Shown here one piece after another: positions 46,981 to 59,200 of a DNA stretch of 64,000 nucleotides. The notes below the pieces were generated by a model. It worked only from the letters and a program-made list of their open reading frames with translations. It was not told the DNA's origin and did not search any database. The DNA is from Owenia fusiformis (lineage: Eukaryota > Annelida > Polychaeta > Sabellida > Oweniidae), in NCBI GenBank assembly GCA_903813345.2, contig CAIIXF020000007.1, positions 19,207,564 to 19,271,563 on the forward strand, in the 5' to 3' direction. Position 1 is the first letter of the stretch, and every line of letters begins with the position of its first letter. The position numbers were made by a program, and so were the translations under genes.

Positions 46981-47250
46981 GATCAATACTCGACGTTTCA
47001 GTTGTGCTTGAGTATTCAACCAATGCAGTTGGCATTTCAGCTGTAGCGTTACTTTGAGTTTGTGCAGCTGTAGTACTAGCTGTAGTACTTGTATTTGAAA
47101 TAGTATGCGTAACTGACAAATCATCTGTATTTGATACTAAGGTTGTGCTTGGCAAATCACTTGTAGCAGCACTTGACATTTTAGTGGAAGTCAAAGTTGT
47201 AGATGTTTGTACGGTCGACTTTGGAGTTGTTGAAGGTGTAGTTTTTTGGT
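46981..47250 (-). CDS. Gene B exon: mucin-like Thr/Ser-rich stalk
   Basis: Acceptor GAAAATAG, donor GTAAGC, phase 1-1, 90 codons. Composition is dominated by T and S ([32 protein letters not shown]), expected to carry O-glycans, plus N-glycosylation sites NTS and NAT. It follows the last EGF in phase. Confidence 0.75.
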
Positions 47251-50200
47251 CTATTTTCGATGAATCAAAAAATTAAGATGTAAATGCATATTTTCCTAGT
47301 TTTAATTATTATGTATGATATAATTGTATTCTTAAATTAGGTCAAACTAGTAACTGTTCCCCAAACATGCTTTTCTGAGATTCTAATGATCATTAATCTA
47401 AAAACTTTAAGAACCATATATTAGAGGCCCCCACATGTGCTTCCTATCAGATCCTATCTAAAAAAAATCAAATTTTCACACCAAAACAGACTTTGTTTTT
47501 TTACTCAATCAAGAAAACAATTAGTTTTGATATGTTCTTCACTTTTTGAATACAAAAATGAGGGAAAAGCATTCATCATTTTACACCAGTAGTAGTTTGC
47601 TTGAACCTTTCATTGTATTAATGGATATTGATGTCATGTCTACATGTAGCTAATTTCTTTAATTAACATTTCTATAAGATGAACACCATCTCATTTTTGT
47701 ATCAATAGCTTCCATTTTAATATTAACTTCATAAAAAAGTAGAGTAAAATATTACTTTCGCAGTTTAGTCCCTGATAATACTCTAAGCACTGGCACTCGT
47801 AGCTGTTAATGTAATCAACGCACGTCCCATTGTTGAAGCATGGCTCTGAGTAACATTCATTGATTTCTGGAAAAATAAGAAACATTTAGTAGTAGTTTTA
47901 GGTTTAAAATGTATCAAAATATTCTTGTCTAAATATATTTTTAAAATATGTAGCTATACTTTACAGGTTAATTTCTAAAATTCAGTTTATTGTTGAACTT
48001 TCACCATCAAATGTATCTAATCCTCTAATAGATAATATTGATTAATTTAAAGACACAAGATATACATGCAGCCTCAACAGTACTTATGGGCGGGGTCAAA
48101 ATATCGATGTTCATATGGAGACGAAAGTAATTTCGTTTGGACAACAACCCCCCCACCCCCCCTCTAGACGAAAGCTTAGGTCACTTCAAAAAAACATTGA
48201 TTTATGAGAGGCATAATCGTATCCTATTTGCCGGGTTATTATTACGGTGAATTAACACACGTTCGCAATTTAACTGCATTGAACTCTTCAAAAGGAGGAG
48301 GGAAAAGTACGGAATTTATTTGAAAAATGATCGAATTATCGTCTTTATCTACCAATATTTTGGACCTATCACACAAAAAAGCTCACAAACTATTGAAAAC
48401 AAGCCTTTTTATCAGAACATAGAGCCAGAAAAAGTGGGTAAGTCCAATTATTTTTTGTATATCAGATCCGAATTATCGATGTTTTTTTGGTCAACGAAAG
48501 TGCCCAAAAACCCCCTCCCCCCCTCGCGAAAGTACTTTCGTCTCCATATGAACATTGATATTTTGACCCCGCCCCTTATATATATTTTTTCCACTGTTAA
48601 AATCTATGACATCATGATCATTAAGACATCATGACAAACCATCTCCCTCCCTCTTTTGAGGTGACACCTTGCTCAATGACAGACAGAAATAGCCTATACT
48701 ATGCTAGAATGCCAATGTTTATGAGCTAGTGTAAAATCATCTCACCCCACAACAGCAAAAGATAAAAATTGGTGACATTATTGAGAGTTTTCACCTACCA
48801 GTTTCACAGAGTGTTCCAACAAATCCTAGAGGGCACTTGCACTTAAAGCTGTTCACCTGATCCTGGCACTCAGCACCATTCTTACAGGGGTTAGAGGTAC
48901 ACTCATTGGTTTCTGGAAACAATTTCAATTACATGGGTTTATATAGGAAGAAAACTGTATGGAACAATGTGAATAATGTTTTAGTTGTACAGATGAAATA
49001 ATATGTTTTATAATTGAAAGAGGAATATTTGACAATCTAATATTTCTGTATATTTTTGACAAAAACGACCCATGGGTGCATATAAAAAATATAAACATTA
49101 CGACTCATGAAACTCAACTGCATCAGCATAAGCATGAAAGACCGTGATTTGTGAAATTGTAACAATAGCATTTGAGAAACTACATCCTGGTTGTTTCTTA
49201 CCTTCGTCACAATTGAGCCCCTCATATCCAGGTTCACAGGTGCATCTATACCTGTTCAGGTAATCTGTACAGTTGCCATTAATGCAGGGATTAGACCAAC
49301 ACTCATTGACATCAGTCTCACAGTACGTCCCTGTATATCCAGTCCCACAATTGCAGCTGTATGAGTTGACAAGGTCGTTACAAAGTGCTCCATTCTGACA
49401 GGGGAATGATGCACACTCATTCACATCTGCAAGAAATGATACAAGTAGAGTACAGGGAGGTGTATGAGTCTGCGATACTACAGCATGGAGTACAGTAAGA
49501 TGGGGACTCAAAAGCAAAACATGAAAGTGATGCACACTCATTAAGGGATTGATGCAAGGACTTGAAGCAAGAGCTTTGTAACTTATTAATAATACAAATA
49601 GTTCACATACAGAAATACCTTATGATGTACAATGTGAGAAAATCAGGAAGTTCATTTCTGTCGATTTAGAGAGGAAATGAGGAAACAGTCATGATAACTC
49701 AGTGGCTACATGTACTTTACTCTGCAAATACCAAGTTTTCTGAATATATTGTCCTGCTCCTACTTTTACTATTTTGTGAGTTTGTGCATTTGTTTATCCT
49801 CTGTAAGCCTTGCCCAATGTAATGTATTTATCTTGAATTATAATAAATCATAAATCTCCTACCTTCTCCACAGGTAGGTCCAGCATATCCAGGTGGGCAT
49901 TCACATGTAAAGCTGTCCACATCATCAATACATGTTCCTCCATTGGCACACGCTCCTTCAACACAATCCTCTGAGTCTAAAACAAAGAAACATTGATTTG
50001 TTCATTTATTTTCATCAATAAATTCTGTATAAGCTATTAGGACTCATAATAATATAAATAGGGCAATCCTTGACTAACATAACATATCTACACATATATG
50101 TGTATGTACGAAAGCTTTGTCCTTTCAAGGTTTCCTTGATCAATAAATGAGTCATGCCAAAGGGGTCTTATCACAGATTTTTTCAACATTTTTCATTTTT

Positions 50201-53200
50201 CTTAACAGCAGTTTTCCTATGGCAAGGCTCAAATGTCAATTACACTTTGTCCATAGACAAAGAAATATTTCAATGTTTTCACTTCATTTTACAATAATAT
50301 TATTCCACCACTACACTAACTACACTTACTACGTATACTACGCTACTACGCTGGGGTGGGGGTCAGGCTAGGAGCATACTACACTTACTACACTTACTAC
50401 ATACGAGGGTATATCATAAAGTTCTCATAATATCTCTCTCATTTTTTATTTTTCAATATATTCTATTGAAATTTTCAGGAAATCTGCAGTATAGAACACT
50501 GTATTAATCTATCAAAAAATATTTGATATAACAGAAAAATTAAATAAGTAATGGTTGCCATAGTAACCGGAAATCAAGGCACCCGGGGCAAATAAAAATA
50601 ATTGAGAAAATGAGCTTAAATTAACCATGTTTACATACATAAGAAACTCTCATAAATTATCAAACACATCAAAATGTTATGTTAAATATGTTGTTAAATG
50701 GTTTTACTATAAAATAAATTGATCATGTGAATTATGTGATGTCTTAGGGGATGCTTACATGCTTCATTAGATGTGATACCAGACTCTGGGAATCAAAGCT
50801 TAATGATCAGAAATGACAGAGTAAGATAATGCATAGATGCAGAGATCATCAGAAAAATAAAATTCATACTGACAAAAAGTTTGGTTAATTTCGAAAAGTC
50901 CTTTGATCATACTAAAGATGATCTAAAACAAATATATTGCAAAGTTATCAACAAAATTACCCCCCTATTTGTGGTCTAAACATATTTAAGATAAACTAAA
51001 GGGGGAAAATCGACTTTCCTTGGAATATTTGACAAAACAGTTGTAGTGCCTAACAACACTTCTAATGATGCATTACAATCATCCATTATGAGATCACACA
51101 GTTCACATGACCATTATAATTGTTCAAAACAGTCAAGAACACATGGCATTTAACAATTTGATGTGTTTCATAGCTTATTTAATAGCTTATTATTCATTTA
51201 AACATGGTTAGTTGGGGCTATTCTTGCACAATTTTTTATTTGCCCCGGGTGCCTTGATTTCGGGTTACTATGGCAACCATTTCTTAAATAATATTTCTGC
51301 TGTGCCAAATATTTTTTGATAGATTAATACAGCATTCTTTACTACACATTCTGTGAAAAATTCATCAGAATATATTGAAAAATAAAAAAATTAGAGAGAT
51401 ATTATGAGAACTTTATGATATACCCTCGTATTCCATTCTATTGTGATTGATGTATTACCTCTAGATCAAAATATTTCTTTATTTATAATGATCATGCAAT
51501 ATTTAAAGGTAAAACTAAATGTTTAAATTGATAAATTCTTCAAATCATCATGCAGACAAAAGATTATGGAGGAATTTGTAGTGTGATCATCTGGAATGAA
51601 AGCCAGGATGTCCAGTTTTCTCGATGATAATGAAAAAAACTTTACAAACTCAAATTCCTTTCACAATTTTATAGAAGCAATACCATCCAAGATTCAATAT
51701 ATTAAACAGATGTCTAGAAAATGGATATATGTCTACAAAAATTTAAAAAAATCAAAAACAATCAAAATTCTTAATGAATATCAGATTGATGCATCTCTAT
51801 GTGGCAAACAAAATACACCTTTAATTCAAAAGTTGCTTCTATTTGTATAAGCAAATGCATAACTTTTGTAAATAGCACCAAGAAAACGGGAAACGGCTCC
51901 CATTTTTTGTTAATAAACTCCTTCCATTTTTTCATCTACTCATGTAAATAATCATCAGTTCAACATGCAAACTTCAAAAGAGAAATCCACTTTCTATACA
52001 ATGTATCATATCAGAGTAAACAATTGTTTTTTGGAACTGATCATGTGATAAAAAATTATCTACCAAATATTGTGTATTCAAGTTTATACAAAAAGTGCAT
52101 ATATGTATATCTTGCTGCAAAAACTCATCTAGAAAACAATAACAATCCCTCTGAGCATTGAGCTCTGACTTACTGATAGCACAATTGGTTCCTTCATACC
52201 CTGAGTCACAACTACATGTGAAGCTATTGAGAGCTCTAAGGTTATCAATACATGTTCCATGGAAAGAACATGTGTCCTCAAAGCAGTCAACAGTGCCTGG
52301 TGAAGCATGGTTTAAGTAATACATTGTATTAATTTAATAAACAGAGTCACAACTACATGTTAAGCTATTGAGAGCTCTAAGGTTATCAATGCATGTTCCA
52401 TGAAAAGAACATGTGTCCTCAAAGCATGGTTTTAGTAATACATTGTATCAATTTAATAAACAGAGTCACAACTACATGTGAAGCTATTGAGAGCTCTAAG
52501 GTTATCAATACATGCTCCATGGAAAGAACACGTGTTGTATGTGAATAAATTTTAATTAAAAAAAAACAAAAAAAACATGTGAAGCTATTGAGAGCTCTAA
52601 GGTTATCAATACATGCTCCATGGAAAGAACACGTGTCCTCAAAGCAGTCAACAGTGCCTGGTGAAGCATGGTTTAAGTAATACATTGTATCAATTTAATA
52701 AACAGAGTCACAACTACATGTTAAGCTATTGGGAGCTCTAAGGTTATCAATGCATGTTCCATGAAAAGAACACGTGTCCTCAAAGCAGTCAACAGTGCCT
52801 GGTGAAGCATGGTTTTAGTAATACATTGTATCAATTTAATAAACAGAGTCACAACTACATGTTAAGCTATTGGGAGCTCTAAGGTTATCAATGCATGTTC
52901 CATGAAAAGAACACGTGTCCTCAAAGCAGTCAACAGTGCCTGGTGAAGCATGGTTTTAGTAATACATTGTATCAATTTAATATCAAAATTGTATTTGTAG
53001 AATGTATACTGAGTTATGAAATGAAATGTTGTGTTTATAATAAAAATAGATCATCATGCATGAAGAAGTGTTTTACAATTTTTTCCAAAGTGATGGATTA
53101 TTCATTCATTAGATGTGAATAGAGACTTATTGTGATTAACCTGTACACATAGAAAGTGAGACGATTGTGACAGTAATTATTAATAACTTATAAACATAAG

Positions 53201-56200
53201 GTATTTCATTGATAATAATTTGCTATTTTTTTCCAAAGCGATCGTTTTTTCATTCATCAGTTGTGAATACTCAATAGTAATTCCATTTATAAGTTGTGAT
53301 TCACATGTGCTTATGGTGGTGACATAATAACTAATGAGCAGTTACTTCTTTGCAATTTTCAGATAAAAGAAATCAATTAACATGCATGTCTGTTTTGATC
53401 TTACAATTTTGCTGATACGAAAATAAATCAGGCATGAAAAATAAAAGTGATCTTTTATAAGAGAAATATACCTGAGCTTACGTTTAGAAATAACCTAAAA
53501 TATTGTATAGCATTTCAACATCGTCAACATCAAAATATATTATTATTATACAAGTATCTTATTTTACTTTTTTTTATACTGGGAAAACATAGGATTTGAT
53601 CCTATGTTTTCAGATTAACTAAATGTAAATTCATTAAGAATATTTAGATTTGGAAAGTTAAAAATAAAACAATTTTAATTGATTTCTTTTTTATTCTGGT
53701 AGGCAGAGTGGGTTGACCTTCAGCCTGTCTGCAAGTTTATATGTAAAACATAGTTTACATTATTAATTAGTACTTGAACCACCTTAAGATTGATCAAATA
53801 CTTTGATTGCTTTGGTTTTTTGGTTCTGTCATTATGATCACAGGTTCTCAATTATTCAGGCCATATAAAATAATATAGGGTAACAAAAAACTTTTTTTAT
53901 GATATCACATTGGAAGTAACTTACTTGTTTCACAGTTAATGCCTATGTAGCCTAGAGGGCACTCACAGACATACTTGTTGGTTCTGTCAGAACAGGTGGC
54001 ACCATTGTCACAGGGGTTGGACGAACACTCATTAATATCTGGAACATCAGAAAATATATAGTTATACTGGGATTTTAAGTGAGCCTATATCTTCTAAAGC
54101 ACACATGGTCTTGGGTTCTCATCCCTGGCTGTGGTTATATTTGCTTTCTTAGAGACTATACAAAGTATGAAATATAGTTTATAGATAGCATAATTTAATT
54201 CATAACTATATTTGAAAGAAATTTATATGAAATTATCCAAATCCATGCGTACATAGCACACAGCTGATGTATAATAAGCAAATTACACACTGCATTGGCA
54301 GTTATCATAATTATTAATCACCTACCTGTCTCACAGGTGGCACCTTCAAATCCTGGTACACAGTCACACTTGTAACCAAATGTGGTGGGGACACACGTAG
54401 CAAGATTCTTACAGGGGTTAGGGTTGCAATTGTCAACAGCTGAAAGAGAAAATATATAACGTAAATAATAGAGAATGTACCATCTGTCTTCATAGTGACA
54501 AAATAATTGGAAACTCTTATAAAGCAAATCATTTTTTCTTAACGTGATGAATCAGATTACAAAATAATAACATAAACAGGTGAGTGATTACCTAAAAGAG
54601 AAAAATAAATTATTTTGCTGTTTCCCCTGAACATTTATAAAAAATCAACAAATTATGTTCAAATTATATTCAATAATTACTGTAATTGTGAGCTACTGTA
54701 ATCACTGACATGAGTGACATCTATTTAGTGAAAGTGATATTACAATTACAATCTGCAGTAGAATGGTTCAGATGCTTTATATAACTCTTTCCAAGTATAG
54801 ATGGGACAAGAGTTATTATAATATTATTGAAAGAAAATTCTCCGGCAATTTACAAATCAACAGAAATATGATTCAGCTGTTTTATATTATTATATTATAT
54901 TATTTATATTATATACATGACAGTGCTCTAACCAGGATTTTTTGTGTGGAGTAGTTTCATATTTTGATTTTTAAAAGAACATTTTCAAATTTTGTAATTT
55001 TTGTGTAACATTTAACAATTTTTATGTGTTTATGGAGTATTTTAGTTTGCAAATGGAAATGGGGAGAGCCCTGACATATGCAAATAGAGATCGGCAAAAA
55101 GTTCTCTCCTAAAGAATCTTTTTTTTATCAAAAATGAAAAATTCTGATTTTGTGAAATCTTTGTACAATTTCAATTATCAATACAAATGTCTGCCTGTTA
55201 TTCATTGCAGTCTCGTCTATCACTTTATATATTGAATTCACTGATTTTCAATTATAATGTATTTCCAATAACATCACTATGACATACTTATAATGGAAAA
55301 GCATTGATTTCATCTGAATAAGTATACATTGATTTGGTTGAATTTATACAAAACAATGAGTTATTATGAAAAATAATTGTGTATTATTCAGAATATTGAT
55401 TTATCCATGACATTAGAAGCAATTTATTAATGTACTCAATCTTGATACTTGATATATTTGTTGATCAAATTAATGTTTTCATATTTGGTTGGGGAATTAA
55501 TTTACTTCTAATGAGTTATTACAGACTTGCATAGAAATATAATAGTATAGGAGACAATATCCTAGATCCTAATCTTGAATTACGTCATTAAAAATTCACA
55601 TTTCAGTCAAACTGATGTCATATTTGGAATCTACATGTAAAATTACATCTAGTAATGTGGTTTTGCAGAGTTTATCAACTATGAAAATTTATTTTTCTTT
55701 GAAAATGTGACGGTCGGGGAGATTCCCCATAGACCCCATGTTGCAAAACCACAAAAAGTGAAATATCTTTTCTTGTGTTGGGCAGATAATATTTTCTCTT
55801 ACTGGACATATTTTAATTTGTATAACTATCACATACATAAGGGTAATATGAAAAGTGAACCAGTAAAACTGATGAATAATCAAGTTTAAAAGAATTTTGT
55901 TATACCCTGCCATGTTATTTCCCCCGAATCAGCCACCTGGTGGCGAAACTGGTAACTACCTACTCGCATCTGTGTAATTGGCATTTATATTAAAGATTAC
56001 TATTTAGAAATTGCATTCAGAAACTACACATTTAGAAAATGTTTGTTTAGATGCTCTCGTAAAATAGATGCTTAGAAAATGCACAAAGAAAATGGGGATC
56101 ATGTCAATGTGACTGTCATGCTTTTTCTAATGGTGGTCATGAGACAATTATGAATGATGCAAATACCTAAGAAGTCAAAAGCTCTGTGTTTGAAGTATGT

Positions 56201-59200
56201 GGAGTCTTCATAATGGTTGGGATCTTTCGTGACAGAACATTTCAGGGGTCCCCCGCTAGATTGTGTACCTGCCCTGACATCTATTGACATATCTATCCGG
56301 TCACCAGAAATTGTGTAGCGCTGCAATCGGAAGACAATAATGAAATATGAAATATTTGTCAAAGTTCATATTATGACATTAGGGTTAAAATATTCTAAGC
56401 AGTTCAAAATACAATCACCCTAAGTTTAGACAACTTACATTTACATTTAGAATCTATTACTGGTTCTTATCCTGACATCATGTTTTTTTCATGGGAAATA
56501 TTTTTATGCCCATATAATGAGCAATCAGAATAAGATGCGATTCCATTGGAACACTGTTTTTATTTCTTATATCCATTGAATCTATTTTAACAAGAAAACA
56601 CATATTAATATTACTGAATTAGACTTGAAGGCAGAATAAGATCTAGCAAGTTCTCATCATCATTTTTATCATGATCTTGACTGATAACATATCATGAATC
56701 TTTATGGAGATATTATATTTGAGCTTGTAAAGAATACATTGGTAGATCAATTGTACATATTACTTGCAATTTTGTCACCCCTATAGCTCAGATTCCTTTT
56801 TAAATAAACTGAGTTTATTAATGCTTTTTGAATCAAATATACTCACAGCACAATAAAGATATTCCAATGTGTCCTCCTTATAAACAATTGCCATGTAATC
56901 TCCTTGGCCCCTATTCAAGTCATTGTCCCACTGCATTAAACAATACAGGGTTGTGTTGTATGGTGTGACTGAAAGTTAAAAATATATTTAAAGTTCTGGA
57001 CAAATATATATATTAATTCAAGTTCTAATATTCATTTTAATGTCTCAGTGCATCAGACAATACATGTACAATAGTATACAGTGTGACTTCAAAAATGTAT
57101 TATTAATAAATTTACAAAGGCTCTGAACAAATGGTCTTGAGCTCAAGTCTTTATTCAAGTAATTGTTTCACTGCATTAAACAACACAGAATCATGTTTTG
57201 TCCAATGTGACTGCAAGAAAATCATATCATCCTGAAGGAGCATATATTAGATATCAAAAATCTGTATATCAATTCTATCAGTGCTTTACACACCTGATCA
57301 TGGGATAAAAGTAGTATTTACCAGGAGGGATTTGATATGGGGAATGTCACAAGGATGGTAATATTTCCAGAGGGAACCTAGAGACAGAGGGCCTCTACTG
57401 ATACATTGCTACTTTTACTTTTACTTACAGCTTGTGGTAGGACCACCGTAACAAGTTTTCATTTCAATACGGTCCGATCTGACAGAGCTGACAGAGGTTG
57501 TTGAGCCAAGGCATTGGTTCTTTATGGAGTCACTCACTGTGTATGACACATAATAGTTTCCCTGGGGGAGTGGGGAACAGCTGAAATCTGGCCAGCTTTC
57601 TGAAAATATAAATTTAAGATGATGAATTTCAAACTTCATCAAAAAAAATGTTTTCAAATGTAATCAAATTTTCATAGACAGTAAGTCACAGACCCCTCCT
57701 TTTACTTATACGTATACCTACGTATACAGGGTGTCCCGAAAGTATGGGGCCCCCCCTAGGCAGACATATTCCAGCGTCCTCATAGTATGTGTCATATATC
57801 ATTTTAAAGCTTATCCAAAGTTACATTGATTTGCCAAGTATCATGGTTTAACTCCCAAATGGGAAAAAGTTACAGTCATTTTAAAAGTTAGTGTTTTGTC
57901 AAAATAAAGTTCAATTTTACGCCACATTACTAGTCAATGTGTCCCCCCTTGGCCTTGTTAACAGCAGCAATTATTTTCAGATATGACCTTAAAAGCCCTT
58001 AAAATAGGGGTGTGGAATTTTATAACCCTCTTAAAACCTGTTAAGGGACTTTAGAAGAGTTTCCTTAGAGTTTCTACCCTCACCATCCTCTTTTTCCAAC
58101 TCAATATCCATCCGACCCGAAAAGAATTGCTGCTGTTAAGATGGCCTGGGAGGACACATTGACTAGTGATTTGGTGTAAAATTGAACTTAATTTTGACCA
58201 AACACTAAATTTTGAAATGCCTGTAACTTTTTCCCATTTGGGAGTTAAACCATGATACTTGGCAAATCAATGTAACTTTGGATAAGCTTTAAAATGATAT
58301 ATGACACATACTATGAGGAGACTGGAATATGTCTGCCTAGGGGGGGCCCCATACTTTCGGGACACCCTGTATATAGGTAAAATGAGAGGGAGAACATCAA
58401 TTAAGTGAAGTGTCAAGTCTTACCTTTATGATAGAGTGTGAGTTCAACTGCAGTCCCATTGGGTCCTACATAGTTTGTACATGTCTTGGCAGATGCTATA
58501 GGGTTAACTGAAACACATAATATTATTAATTATATTAACATGCATACAAGGGGTGTTTTATATATAAACAGAGGCTCTAAAGTTACTATAACGGCCAAAT
58601 CTTTCAAATTTTGTCAAATGTAGGTGGTTACCAGTTTCACCACCAGGTGGCTAATTCGGGTCAAATAACATTGCAGATATAGGAAAAAGTTTCTCTAAAC
58701 TTCAATATTTGTGAGATCTATTGGGTCAATTTTCAAATCTTAAAAACAAATATAGTAACCTTTTTTGGTTTGATATTATACAACCGAAAATATGTCCAGT
58801 AAAAGAAAATATCTGTCAAATACAAGAATGTGGCCTCTATGGGGAATCTGCCCTGGCAACTTTTGAAATCATAACTCTACATGTGATTTTTTAAGTAGAT
58901 TTCAAATATGATGGCACTTCAAATAAATTTGGAATTACAACTGATGAAAATCAAGATGATTTCTACATGTACTTGCATCTCATCTATTGAGTAAATGTAA
59001 TGGGTTTATGTAAAAATGATGAAAGGACGATTCTCGGTTTGGAGAACAGTCTCCTGAGCTAATAATTTTTTCATGAAAAATATAGAAATATTACCCAAAT
59101 TAAACTAGGAATATTCAAAAGAGGACATTTAAATCTACAAGATGTAAAAATAACAAATTGGTCTGAAGCAGGGATAACGCTCAATAAGACCGATCCAATA

